Shown here: positions 1 to 12,273 of the stretch, in pieces
Layout: every line of letters starts with the position of its first letter
Position numbering within the stretch: position 1 is the first letter of the stretch
Assembly: GCA_037953745.1 (NCBI GenBank)
Contig: JBAKBP010007593.1
Location: forward strand, 34,383-98,382
From: Lithodes maja
Taxonomy: Eukaryota; Arthropoda; Malacostraca; Decapoda; Lithodidae
Length of the DNA stretch: 64,000 nucleotides
Direction of reading: 5' to 3'
Position numbers and translations under genes: made by a program
Notes under the pieces: generated by a model
Databases searched by the model: none
Told to the model about the DNA's origin: nothing
Seen by the model: the letters and a program-made list of their open reading frames with translations, nothing else

Positions 1-3000
1 ATTATTATTAGGCATTGAATATAAAAGATTTATATTTTGAACCAAAGTGGATGCGGGTAAACCCAAGCTTCCATTTCCCCCTTTACCTATGATGAACTCT
101 GCATTGTTTGTTACCAATCCCACATCTGGATGATTAATAAATTCGGTCAGTGATTTATGTTTTTCGATGAGATAATTTCTCGATTCAATCTCGCGAAGCA
201 TAATTGAGGTTACCGTTTCACTGTAGACTAGAAGGATGAGCGGGTGCAATACTTTAAAAATACAAGAATTATCCACCATCAAATTGTTACTTATGTCCAG
301 ATGGGACATGTTGTAAGAGCTAGAATTGGACATACCATATCTGAGGAAAGTTTCTAGACTTGTTATTGCATCAACGAGGCGAAATATATGTAATATGGAT
401 TTTTCTTGACTTTTAAAGAAAGGAATGATAACGGTATCCAATAGTTTGGTGAAAAGGGTGAACTTTGAACAAAAACTGGTAATGTGGTCAAAAGTTATGG
501 TGCCAAATTCACCGGTGGGGTCCGCCGCCGTCGCTACCCGTGACCCACCACTATCCAGGGTGGGGCAAGATTCTTGGATGAGATTGGTTATAATATTTTG
601 ATAGGTCTGTCCATCTACATTATCCTTAATTTCCGAGAAAATATAATTAATCAAATCCTTGAGATGGGAACATCCGTATTCATCATCCTTAATGGTCTTA
701 ATGTCGGGTAATTTTAATTTGGAATAATTATTATTGGAAATAAGTATGTCTATATCTTCCTGTTTGGGTTTAATTAGAGGATAATCTTGACAGTGTAAAG
801 TTTCTCCAATAATACCGCTTTTATTGTAGTGGTCCTTAATTATATCTTGGAACTTGTCGTTCATGGTGGTAATTTTGTTAAACGTCTCTTTACCCAAAAC
901 ATTGTAGAAGGTACTCTCCTTCATTTTTACGTGTAACTCTGACATTAGGGCTTCCTCTGATTTCAAAAGATCCGTGTATAGATCGTTACATATTTTGAGG
1001 AGTTTAGGGTTGAGGGTTCCTTTCAAAATAATAGTTGAGGGTTCGAGTGAATTATTGGGGCCCTGTATACCCCTTTTATTTACAACGGAGGCGATTGTGG
1101 CCTTATAGTCGGCCGCGCAGAATGCGTGGTGAAAACAGGTAAGAGATGCCAGAGTGTCGGGTTTTGTCACTATACATGACAGGTTTACCCCCGCGGGGGC
1201 ATATACCAACGCCTGTAGACATTCCCTTTCCGCCGTGAAAGATTTGATAAAGGAGGAACCGTAGCCGCAGTTTAACAAGGTTATCATATGTTTACGCAAA
1301 GGAATCGCCGACATAGACTTATCAATTTTTGACAAGACTCTTAAATAATCGTGTAGTGCCACCATTCTTTGGGCCTGGTAGGCATCTGTGAGGATATCGG
1401 CGCGTGAGACTGTCCGATTATTGGTGGCTATAGACCCCTGTCTCTCTTCGTGGTGGTATTTGAAAGGACAGAAACATTCCACCCGGTTAACTAAACGATT
1501 GAAATCGTTTAATTTACCATATAATATTTCATATCTGGCAATATTGGCCTGTAAAGATTGGGTGTCGCTTACTGAGGTTAAAAGGCCATCACATAGTGCC
1601 GAATTTGACTGTATCCGGCTATCTCGATTCATAGTGCCCTGCGACAGAAGCATAAAATTGCACAGGATTTTATCAATGTCTTTCGGGACAGTGGTGCATA
1701 ATTTGAGATGTTTAATGAGATACTGGGATCCCACAAGTCGGTCACTCGCAATATACTCTTGTATGTCTTTGACGGTGAGCGCGTACATCAGTGTGAGAAA
1801 CTCGTTACGGTCGTCGTACATCATATTATCGGATTTTTCCAGCTTTGACCTAATATATTGGGAGACATTTTTGGGGAAATCTTGACCGGATAATTTCTCT
1901 AGTTTATAGGCGAGAAGGTAGCGAGGGAGGAAAGATATTTTGGCTATTCTGCGTATAATTTCGTTATTAATTCTATTGTAACAGGTATCATTATCTTTGT
2001 AATCGTTATTATACATTGTTCGTAACATGTGGGTAAAATTGGTAATGATTCCTCCTCCTCCCAATTTATGAGAAGAGGGAGTCATAGTATTTATGGTCGA
2101 CAATAGAAAGTGATCGAGCGTACGTGCACTCTTCTTTTTTTTATGTTGACCGATGTCATTTATGACATTCAAATGGGTCAACAATTTGGATATGTGTTCT
2201 TGGCTCTGATTGTAATTAGTAATAAATTTTTCTCCGAGAATGTCTAAATGTTTTTTTATTTTGTCCATGTCTAATGTGGTGAAGAGATTATCTCCCCCCA
2301 CATCTATTTTGTCCGTGGCACTGTGATAGGTTGAGGTGGCCATCATGGTATTTACTACGCCTCCCAATAGTTTAGCCAAGAATCGGGGCCCGCGTTCTAC
2401 CGATGGTCCCGAGGGGGAATTCAGATAATCATAGGTGTTTCTCAGCTGCTGTTGATCCATTAATGTTTGTAAGTTTATATTCATAAGTTTAGAATTGTAC
2501 CTATCGGAGGTATTATCCAGCATGGTATAAAACGGACTATCCCATAGATTAATTTGTGATATTTGGTTAGTATAGTGGTGCGACGAATCATCACTAAATC
2601 CCATTCTCTTATTAATTTCTTGGATTGTAACGTCACGAATAATACCTATAGATTTGGCATCGGCTTTCTCGTTACCCCCGGTGAGTGAATCGAGGGTACT
2701 TTGTATATTGTGAGCAAAACACCGAGCTGTCTCGTGGATCCTCTCATGTCGTTTGTTAAATATTTGTTTATTTATGTTGGATAATTGTTGATCTATATAT
2801 AAATCATCCAAATCATTATTGAGTGTATTGAGCGAGGAACACGTAAGTTTGGTATTGGTATCAATGACTGGGGATTGGGCGGGAGCAGCCAGTTCCATGA
2901 GATTACCCAATTTGGCCTTGTATTGTAGGGGGGTGAATTTTAGTATATCATCCCTCACGCTTGAAAAACTCGAGCGCTCATCCTTCCGCGTGAAAAATAA

Positions 3001-6000
3001 GTATTCCCTGTTTGGTTCTAACCGTGCCAGATTGGCGGTGAGTGTATGTAACCGATGTACATTATCGAATGTATCTATATCGTAGGATTTAGTTAATTTA
3101 TTTCGGAAATTGAAAAACTTTTCGCCGCGACAATATAATAACTCCGAGGTTGGTAGAATAATGGTACCGCTCTTTATATCATACTTATGGAAGGGGCGAT
3201 ACACCATAACCGTTCTCTCAAGCTTAAAACCCAAAGAGGTCATATTGGCATTCGGGACTTGGGAGAGAAGCTTTCGTTTTTCCTCCAGACCGATACTATC
3301 ACACTTCAGTAAACTCTCTACAAGATTATGTAATTTGGTGTGGTCTTTGGACATTTCAAAGGTAAAACGATTGTCTGTATCGAGTCTCTTCGTCTCTAGA
3401 TCGAACAGTAGACTGACGCAATTCTCACAGAGTGTAGAGATTATCTGACTCTGGAGAGTGTAACTACCTCTCTCCGGGTTGTGGTATATGGCGTGTAGCG
3501 GTTCCATGAAACAGGAAGGTATCCTGGCGGAGGAGGATTTGGAGGCGCGAGGTTTGGCTTCCAATTCTTTAATTATACTATACATTTGCATTATATTATC
3601 GTTGGGTGTAATCACCTTGGATTCAATGGCTCTAACTATAGTGTTGTATTCATTTAATGCCAAATCCGCGTGTACTGTCCCAATTTTCTTGATTTCCTCT
3701 GTTTCTTTTTGTAATTTAATTTTTTTATTAATCTCATTCTGTTCAATCTTATCGTTTATGGTAGTCAACTGCAGGGTATAGTCATTTAATTTTACTCTCA
3801 GATTATCATTTGCAAATTCTTGTACGCTGGTCTCCATGGTGTTCATATCAATAATGATATCTTCCTCCTCGGTCGACATGGTTGTCCTATGCAAATCCAA
3901 TTGGGCCAGGGTTTTAATTTTCTGTTGCATCATCTCTCTATGGAGTTCATTATAAACCTGTTCAATTTCCACAGTCCTCCCCCGTATGGTCCCGTCGACA
4001 GACCTTTCGTCTTCTTGTTTCTTTTTATTGTAGAACTCTTGTGTCCTATCCAGTATATTACGTTTACTCTCGAAAAATTGGACGAATAAGTTTTTGTAAT
4101 TATCCAAGAGTTCCCTCAAGGGTGGCGAGTGGTGAGGTTGAAGACCTAATATATCTTTTTCTAGATCTTCTAAATGTACTATTATGTTGGCCATTATATT
4201 GGACATCTCATAGTTAATAGAATCTATATTAATATTCTCGAGTTTTTTAATACTGTGGATATATTTTTTGATGTTATTCATTTTATCATTTAATTCTGAT
4301 AGAGCGTCCACTTTATGTGTGGGGGTTGGTGAGGGGGCGGGTGGTGAGGGGGCGGGTGGTGGTGAAGTTTTTATTTCTCTGTGTTCCTTATATATGGCAT
4401 CCAAAATATTGCGAGTATTGTGATTAAACAAGCTATGTAAAGACATCAATTCCATAATGGAAGAGGCTATTGAATATTCCGCATTATTTATGTCCAAGGA
4501 GGAAAGGTCTCTGTTACATTTATTTTCACCCTCTTGACTCTTATCTTTATTAACCTTGCCCATTAAGGCGGTGGACAGGAGTACAGTGTGACGAGGTATA
4601 ACCTTCGTAGATCCCGATTGGTTATGCCAGGGAATATCCAAGGGGGACCTTTTGGTAATATATTTTTCGTATCGACGAATAAGGTCCCGATAGGCACTCT
4701 CTGAAATATGGCTGTTATTATTATCATTTATAGTTGAAAAGACAGTTCCATTAAAGCCTAAATTGATTGCTCTGGCCAGGGAATTTTCCGCGAGAATATC
4801 CTCCAAAATAGCTACGGCGTTTGGGTCTTGTATCAAGTTTAACAGTTTTGTATAGTCACACTGGAGATTTCCCTTAAGTGATTTTATAGAGTCGGTAATG
4901 CTCGTTAGCTGATTGTTAATAAGGTCGATATATTTGGTACAGTTTGACTTAAATTTCCGAAACCATATATTGAAGGTTGTTTGTGTAACAGTCTCATCAT
5001 TCAAGAGAGCATGTTTATATCGTTTAAATATTGCTTTAAATACAATTAGGGAATAATTTTTATTTTCAGAGATAAATAATGCATAGTTTGAGAATATAGA
5101 AGATCTGTTGGATAACTCATCTCGTATATGTTTAAGCGAATGCATACCAATATATTTTACCCGCATACTCGAAATGAGGTTAACCATATTATGCTTGTTC
5201 ATTATTTCCGGTAGAGTAGTCGAAACCCGATTGCATTTGTGTAATATTTCATTATAGTTTTCGTGAAAAGTGTCTATATTATTATTAACAAAGTCTTTAC
5301 CAAACATCATTTGTTTGATTTCCTTCAAATTAATATTGACATTCAACCCCATTGATCGAATTATAAAGTTATGATATGAATCGTCTTCACATTTTTCCAC
5401 CTCATTTACATGTATGAGTGGATATACGTGAGAATGTCTAAATATATGTGCATCAACGTCTATGAAATTTGTTAAACGTTCCGAGTATTTATACGGTTTA
5501 TTGCGTATGTGATGGCGCGGATGTGATTGTTCGCTCGAAACATTGAGAGCTCCCGTAACACTTATGATGGACCGGAGATCGTCGGGTGATATATGGAGAG
5601 GGGTATTTGTCACACTCTGAATAATGTCATTGGGGGGTGGCATCGGTGCGTGGCCGGCACTATGTATATTACTCACCACTGGAGGCGAAGCTAATACGGG
5701 CAAATTAGTTCCGCTGCCGTATAGGTATTGAACGGCTCTTCTTTTATCCCGTTCACTATAGTGGTCTGAGTCATTGACATTTAATAGTTGTGCCAACAGC
5801 AGGGTAGAGATAACCTCGGGTGTATTTTTAAGCCCCTTAATGAATGCCACCGGTGAAACCATGTCGCAAAGTTTTCCGACCAATTGTAGCCGGGTGTGGC
5901 GGAGAGAATCAAAAGACAACTCGCGACCCCCTATACCGGTCTCCAGCTTTGAGCATTTGGTTGTAAACTTTTAATTTATGGTCAATAAGGTATGAATGCG

Positions 6001-6141
6001 GGATACGGTATTTTCCGTATAAGACCTGTTTAATATAATGGACCCCATTAATAATAGTTTGGTGTATGGCACGTCATTTCTTAAATTCCGGAATAGTTGT
6101 ATATTGTAATTTTTAAGTTGAATATACATATAATTATCGAT

Positions 6142-6143
<2 letters not shown>
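1..6143 (-). pseudogene. Giant nimavirus-like protein gene, downstream part (runs off window)
   Basis: Reading the minus strand, one frame is open from a TAA at 5971-5973 down to base 1, about 1,990 codons, and leaves the window. The first ATG after the TAA is at 5862, but codons between the TAA and that ATG, and upstream of the TAA to the SINE at 6143, look coding in the same frame, so I read the TAA as a premature stop in one larger gene. The protein is mostly polar and Asn/Lys/Asp-rich, with a Pro-rich linker (about 4320-4370) and a Glu/Lys-rich probable coiled coil (about 3700-4080). I see no enzyme motif. Length and composition fit a giant nimavirus structural protein, for example the class of the WSSV major capsid protein VP664, but that link is inference. 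The gene could also be two adjacent genes separated at 5971/5862. Confidence 0.6.
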
Positions 6144-6182
<39 letters not shown>

Positions 6183-6662
6183 CTATATTCCAACTACTCC
6201 CTCTCGGGCATAGGCTGAGAGCCTGTACATTCCACCGCTCAACACGGTGAAGCCCGTGAGGTCTTGTTCCAGTCTGGGGAGTGAGACATGTGAAGCATCA
6301 ATCATGGCTCGAAGCAGCTCCATCTCTGAAGCGGCTGGTTGCTTCGTTCATGTGCTTCACCGTCTCACCCTCCAGACTCAGACCCTCACTCTCAGAACGC
6401 CACCTATTGAGCAGTGAACTCATTAGGCATTGTCCCCCTGTAACATATTTTGAATATGGGAATATTCATACAGTGTTATTTAATCAGGGAACAATGAGGG
6501 TATTTTTTTGGCATTTCCGGTGGGCTTTGTGGTAATGCACTGATACTAGGTACAGCACAAATTCAATCCCAATAATATCTTCCCATTGACATATCGGGAT
6601 TTGAACCCGGGTCCATTGGATTACCAATCCAGTGGCATGACCACTCCACCACACCTCCCCTT
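6144..6662 (-). mobile_element. tRNA-derived SINE inserted in the viral gene
   Basis: On the minus strand a tRNA-like head lies at about 6590-6660, with an A-box-like TGGTGGAGTGG and a B-box GGTTCAAATCC. The implied anticodon loop would read GGT (Thr-like). The element ends in a 39-base poly(A), seen as T at 6144-6182. This head-body-poly(A) order is that of a tRNA-derived SINE transcribed by RNA polymerase III. It interrupts viral coding sequence present on both sides. I could not see a clear target-site duplication. Confidence 0.75.
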
Positions 6663-9455
6663 GTTGATCCTTGTTCCATATTCTTTCAATAATATTGGAG
6701 CTTTCATTCACCCATAGTTGCCAATCCTTTCGTTGGGCAGACAGCGACTTTATGTAACCACTCGGTGAAAGAGATAGCGTACTATTTGACCCTACAATTT
6801 GCTTAATACTCTCCCCTAAAGATAGGTACTCAATTACATTCTCCGGACGTTAATAGTCTCGAGTCGTTTGGTTATTGTTTTTAATGGAGTGTCATTATTA
6901 TTGTTATGGTCGTCATCGTCATCGTCTAAGTCTTCGTCACTACCGCTGTCTTCGTCACTACCGCTGTCTTCGTCACTACCGCTGTCTTCGTCGTCACAAT
7001 CCATGGCTAAATGGTCTGACCTAAAGAATCGTTTCATGAAATTTGATTTTGTAAAAATTCCCATTGGGGGACCACTACACCAGGCCTTCCAATTGTAACG
7101 AATTCCTAATGGTATTAACTTTGGATACTATATTTTTACGAATTTGTTTTAATATATGGAATTGTGATTCATTTGTCATGGGGGTTAGTTTGCTTTTAAA
7201 TGAAAGTGGGAATTTGTACAATATTGCCCAACAATAGCTGTGATAGTATCATTTGAGCCTCGGGAAGACCTCTCATGGTATTTTCGGTCCAGTGAACATG
7301 AGAGGATTACTAATATGTTTGTGACAATTGGTGGTGTCACCCATTAGAGTTAGGAATTTATCGTTAACCTCTCTACATCTGCCATCAACTTCAGAATCCT
7401 TCATTTTCAGTAAAAATGTTACTATTTTGAAACTAGGATCTGTTTGGTAATCGTATTCTCGTATACTGGGTTTATTTTTAACAACATCTACATATTTTCT
7501 TAGGGTACGTATGTGGTCTAAATAGCCACCCCTATTATTTAATGTTTTGTAGAGACAGATGAAATCCTGTAACTCATTCAATTCGGTTATTACGGTTTTC
7601 ATTTGGTCTATATCGATATGGCCGGTTTTGACCTTCTCATCGTACCGCAGGGGGAATATACATAAGTTCGTATCAAACCGTTTTCTCTTCTGGTGTAAAT
7701 GAAATCATCCTCGTCATCTGAATTGGTGTCCTCCCCATCATTGGTGTTACAAATGAAGAGACATTGTCTCGCAATAGGGGAAAAATTTCCTCGACCACTT
7801 TTCTTTTCCGGTCCATGGTCGGATCATATGTTGCTATTTTATGGGCAAAATTATGAACCATATCTAAAAGTTGACGATACTCATAGATGAAAGATTCGAA
7901 GGAGTCCCTCAAATCATTATACCATTGCGCAATCATGTGATCTAGGGGATTTTTATGAGTCGATGTCGAAATCAGATTATCAACGGATACCTCACTATTG
8001 GTTACATGTTTGGGACTCCAGGGTGTCACATTGGTAAGAGTTTCAATGATATTCGTACCCACACAATTTAAATTATCTCCGGATAGTCCATGGCATATTT
8101 CTGAATCTAACTAAGAATTTTGGCCTTTTCATCCCCTTTCCTACAAAGAGATAAGGCACCATAGATGCTTGGTTTAGATTAATGAAATTACTTGGATTAT
8201 TTCTGAATAAATGCAATTTATTATCCATCATATTAGATATGGCAGTGTCGCTCATTGGGGGTCTGGTGGGCGTAAATTGACCAGACAACCTCGATGCCTT
8301 TAACAAGGACGCGAGGAAAAGCCTACAAGATGTCCCTGCGAGGTTTGAAAAATGCCCCAGTTCGTTGGGGGAAAAATCATTTTCTCTACATCCGGGGATG
8401 GCGGCTTGTTTACCGGGAGTATCATCTATAAAATCTTCAGTGATCGTACCGAAACCGTAAGCCTTCAAATGTTCCGTGCACGATGACAGGAACTCTGATT
8501 TTGTTGGCTGATAAAAATTTCCAAAGGTTAGCCATGTCAGTGGCAGTGTAAATACAATGTTGGTAGTTGTTATAAGTTGGGCATGAATATTTTCAATGAT
8601 TGCGAAAAGCTGTCGTGTTATCTCCTCTAACCTTTCTCTATCTGCTATCCGTGTAATATATACTTGCCCACCGGGACTTCTAGTCATTGCGTCATCAAAT
8701 ATGGATGCTATTATGGCGATGATATAAGGATATTTTTTTAGGAATGTTGATAGCGGGTAGTCTCTAATTACACCTTGCTGCTGGAACCAACTGAATATCC
8801 ATCGTCTTACCGTCATCCCTGCTGCTGCTTCTTCTTCTTCTTCCATAAATAACTCCCGCCACACAACAGGAATGTTAGCTTCCAGGGCTGTATATAGAGC
8901 CGTCACTAGCTGGTTCGGTATCAATATTGTCGCGAGGGCATTTTTTACATCGTTAATTTTCGTAATATTACCATCGTCTATGTTATTAAGTGATTGAATA
9001 AAAAGTAACAGAGACGCTTCTTGGTTTGTAGAATCATCCATTAAATATTTTTCTATAAAGTAGTATTCATTGTTGAGTTTATTTATAAACTCTCGTGAGA
9101 GACCCATGCTTTTCAATAGCTCTTTGACACTGTGACTACCGTGTCTAAACATGGTCACCAACCTCAGTATATATTTCATCATAAATGATTGTATATCGGG
9201 GGGTTTGGTCATTAGTGTATCTTTCAAGAGAAGGGCGTTCACATGAAAATCGTCTGTATGCAATAACATAGTCAGAATGTCCTTCCCTATAGACAGTTTT
9301 ACTACGGAGAAAACCTCATCGGGGATAAAATTATCATAATTTCGTGTGAGAACCCTCCCATAACACGACCGTTTCTTGTGTCTTATAACACGAGCAAAGG
9401 TTTCCTTGGGATTGCTAATAAATTTGAAAAATACATTTAGGTTTCATAAATATTC
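6663..9455 (-). pseudogene. Giant nimavirus-like protein gene, upstream part with many breaks
   Basis: Coding-like sequence runs on the minus strand from about 9455 to the SINE but changes frame or stops repeatedly. Open segments are about 9450-8073 (398 aa from the ATG at 9269), 8062-7673, 7680-7273, about 7250-7100, 7098-6834 and about 6850-6663. The breaks are frameshifts near 9440, 8075, 7680, 7110 and 6840, and in-frame TGA codons at 7273-7275 and about 7250. One segment carries three 18-bp tandem repeats coding an acidic Asp/Glu/Ser stretch (6930-7000). The likely 5' end abuts the stop of the upstream gene at 9437. I infer that these pieces and the frame below 6143 are one gene, because no other gene start or terminator separates them. 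No domain is recognised. Confidence 0.5.
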
Positions 9456-10544
9456 TGTTCGTCATTTTCTATTTGGGTTAAGTCATTGTTATTTATATTT
9501 TGTAAAATATACTGTATGGCTATGGAAGAATATGCGCTCGGATTCTTACCTTTCACCAATCGACATATATCCCCCCAACATATATTGTGGATGCCTTCAA
9601 TGACACAATCGGTGGTCAACTTCTGCTCCGGACTACTTATCAATAACAAGTTCTTCAATTGTTCCAAATCGGTCGCCAAATCGGTCGCCACTCTATAAAA
9701 TACACTCTCCTTATTTGCATTTTTTTTTTTGCTGAAACGATCTTTTGGTCCATATATCGGGTAGGAAATAAAATCTTTGGGAGGGTGTTTGATGATTCTT
9801 TTCAATATAAAATTGACCATCTTCATTAAATAATCTCATGGGTAGAATAGCAATATAACGCCGGTTTATAAACTTTGTCACATCCATCTCTGTTAATGGA
9901 TCGGTTGCCCGGTGATTAATAATAGATGTAAATAAGTTGGAAAATATTTGACCAGTAAATATCCCAAGATTCAAAGTGGCATCTATGTGTTCTTGATCCA
10001 AATCAAATCTGTTCTTAGGTGCCGGAGTGTGTTTATAGTATCTAAATGCAATTAGATCCATATAAGATTGGACATATACACCCATGACCATACATACTAT
10101 AAGACTTATATATTTTTTGTCTTCTTTGGCCCTATTGGCTTGGTTTATCAATGCACGGAGCATACTCTGAAGAGTATCATTAATACAATTTACTTTACTC
10201 ATATTAATTTTTTTATTTGGTCCGGGAAGGGGTAAGATGTGTTTATTTATGACCAAATCCTGTAGATAATATTCAAGCGCACCAAACAAATTTGCCAAGT
10301 ATTTGGCCAGCATATCGTTTATCTCTACCTTTCTTTCATTATCCGATATAATTCCGTAAATTCTGTCATATTCACCGGGCCTTATTGGCTCAACAACATC
10401 TTCGTTGTAATTATGAAACTTAAATTTAGACTTGGATTGTATTAGGATCGAATTTGCCAATCCCTTTATCAACCCCGAGGCATTTTTAAAGTTGTCAGAA
10501 AAGGATTTGAAGATCTCTACCCCATCGACAAAACCGCGATTCAT
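9437..10544 (-). pseudogene. Unidentified nimavirus-like gene, ~370 codons, frameshifted in a poly-A run
   Basis: The first segment starts at the ATG at 10544 and is open to 9711; a second frame is open from 9826 to 9437. In the overlap both frames can be read. The coding-like register changes inside a run of ten A on the coding strand (T at about 9720-9731), so a one-base length change in a homopolymer explains the break. It could be a true mutation, a sequencing error or slippage. The protein is about 370 aa if the frames are taken as one gene. It is moderately hydrophobic in the middle and I recognise no family. It is the immediate upstream neighbour of the giant gene on the same strand, with almost no gap. 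Confidence 0.5.
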
Positions 10545-10550
10545 CTTCAA

Positions 10551-11088
10551 ACCCTACATTATAATATATATAAATATCTACATTCATTATCAGATGATAA
10601 AGACATATTTTATACATTCTGAATAATATTTGTATGATGACTTATAATATTATTCTAGTAATTATGGGTTGTATATTATTCATAATACGTTTTATATATA
10701 TATATGTAACAGAGGTTATCCCAGAGTATTCTCGACTTTATGTGGTGGATTTTGCCAAATCGCTTATATATATACAGTAGAACCCAGCGATATTTCGCGA
10801 CTTTTTGAAATAAAGCAACCCTCGAGAGCTGTCCTCTCTAAAATCAATAACGCTCCCGGAAAATTCTTATTCAGTGCCTTCGGAAATGCCTTCGGAAATG
10901 AAAATATTCGTCAGAGGTGAAAAGAAATGTCAATATATTTTGTTTTTTATTTATTAGCATTCTAGTTCTAGAACCTTTTCCCGCGAATATCCTTATCAAT
11001 ATCTTTACGGAGATCTCCGAAATTTACCCTATTAGATCTTCTTCTCTTCTTGGTATTAGAATACTGTTGGCTATTCTCATCTTGAAGA
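10551..11088. other. AT-rich gap between viral genes
   Basis: The stretch is AT-rich with short TA runs at 10691-10703 and 10766-10777 and a run of ten G at 11095-11104 at its edge. Plus-strand frames at 10669-10920 and 10917-11156 are open for about 80 codons each but resemble no protein I know. Part may be a decayed gene; nothing firm is seen. Confidence 0.3.
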
Positions 11089-11724
11089 TTATGATGGGGG
11101 GGGGGTGTGGGGTCTCAATAAACAGTCATCTGATTCTGTGTTTAATGGGGGGATAATATAGTCTAACACCGCATCACATTGGGATATACATTTTAAATAT
11201 GCGGCTATCAAATTGTTAAAATAACCTTTATTAATATTATCATGGGATATCTTTATTAAAGTATAAGAATGTCTTAATATGGATATAATAATTTTACGTA
11301 TCGTCATATATCGTAAACCTAACTCATCAACGGTTAAGGATTTATTTTTTCGGGCAATTATTTCTTGTTTTATTTTGTCACTATATATATCATATTTTTC
11401 ATAGCTATTATATTCTATGATTTTGTTTATAACGAAATCTGAGGTGTTGTCTGGTATATCGCTTATTTTATAACCCGATAATATATATTTCATATTTGTA
11501 ATATTATCGAGGACACATATATTTTTCAATACTAAATTTGCCTGCTCTATATCGGAATCGCCGATATTTTTATATAGTTGCTTCAAAGGGTCTATTATGA
11601 GTGTGTTCCTTTTATTTAATTGATAAAATAAAGACCGAATAGTTTGTGTGTCTTTTATTGTCAGGATACAATTGTTGTTCAATAGTTTATGAATTTTAAA
11701 TATGATTGTATCCATATCCACCAT
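11089..11724 (-). CDS. Hypothetical nimavirus-block protein, 211 aa
   Basis: This is an uninterrupted frame from the ATG at 11724 to 11089. The protein is rich in Ile, Asn, Lys and Asp, with no signal peptide and no clear membrane segment. The last residues are Pro-rich and are encoded by the C/G homopolymer at 11095-11104, so the true C-terminus may have been altered by a length change there. It sits between the 63-aa membrane protein and the ~370-codon gene, all on the minus strand, and shares their AT-rich codon use. I do not recognise the family. Membership in the viral block rests on location and composition only. Confidence 0.5.
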   Translation of the reverse strand: MVDMDTIIFKIHKLLNNNCILTIKDTQTIRSLFYQLNKRNTLIIDPLKQLYKNIGDSDIEQANLVLKNICVLDNITNMKYILSGYKISDIPDNTSDFVINKIIEYNSYEKYDIYSDKIKQEIIARKNKSLTVDELGLRYMTIRKIIISILRHSYTLIKISHDNINKGYFNNLIAAYLKCISQCDAVLDYIIPPLNTESDDCLLRPHTPPPS

Positions 11725-11763
11725 CTAACCAAATTACATATTTTAAATAATAACATATTTACA

Positions 11764-11955
11764 TTACATATCATGTCTACCCTTTTTCGGTAATATTTTC
11801 GATCTCAAATATTCTGTCATATTATATCTTGGATAGTTTATTTCTTGTTCTTTATAAATATGAAAAACTAGATTATATAGATGGCCGACAAGAATGAATA
11901 ATATAACAACAGATATTATCAATCCAGTAAAATAATAATTGGAGTTAAAGTTCAT
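11764..11955 (-). CDS. Small single-span membrane protein, 63 aa
   Basis: The frame starts at the ATG at 11955 and is unbroken. A hydrophobic stretch of about 20 residues (about 11-31, rich in Ile, Val, Leu) follows a short polar N-terminus, and the C-terminal half is charged and ends in a basic patch. This layout fits an N-terminally anchored membrane protein. Large DNA viruses of arthropods commonly encode small anchored virion proteins of this shape, so an envelope role is possible but unproven. Its start faces the helicase gene across a ~320-bp divergent intergenic region. It could be a chance frame, although the compact placement argues otherwise. Confidence 0.45.
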   Translation of the reverse strand: MNFNSNYYFTGLIISVVILFILVGHLYNLVFHIYKEQEINYPRYNMTEYLRSKILPKKGRHDM

Positions 11956-12273
11956 CCTTTTTGTCGTTACTATTTTGTGAATACAAAATAATAATTTACA
12001 AAATGCGCGGGCAACAAACCTGGATTGTATACGATTCTTGGTCGTACGACCACACTTCCATCATTCATACACGGGTATCAATAACCCTTTACCGGGTCAA
12101 AAAACATCAATTACCCCCCCACGAGACTAGACATTTTTCGAGTATATATGGAAAATAAATAACCCTACACTTTACCAGGTTCTTAATTTTTCTGTCAGAA
12201 CTCTGAATCTATAAAGGGTCCAATTTTCCTTATCTGGTTATCATTATTTATACCCATTGTGTCCGGTGTAATA
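11956..12273. promoter_or_regulatory. Divergent intergenic region, candidate two-way promoter
   Basis: About 320 bp separates the start of the 63-aa gene (minus) from the helicase start (plus). It is AT-rich with patches such as TATATATGG near 12143 and TTTATA near 12248. No confirmed promoter motif is visible; promoter function is inferred only from the divergent layout. Confidence 0.3.

Noticed and set aside
1388..4089. Several plus-strand frames of 88-165 codons
   Set aside because: They lie antisense to the continuous giant minus-strand frame and have no recognisable protein character.
1..5970. Firm naming of the giant frame as VP664 (wsv360)
   Set aside because: Size fits, but no diagnostic motif is visible; a profile search is required.
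6590..6660. A functional tRNA-Thr gene
   Set aside because: The A and B boxes are present, but the unit continues into a body ending in poly(A), as in a SINE.
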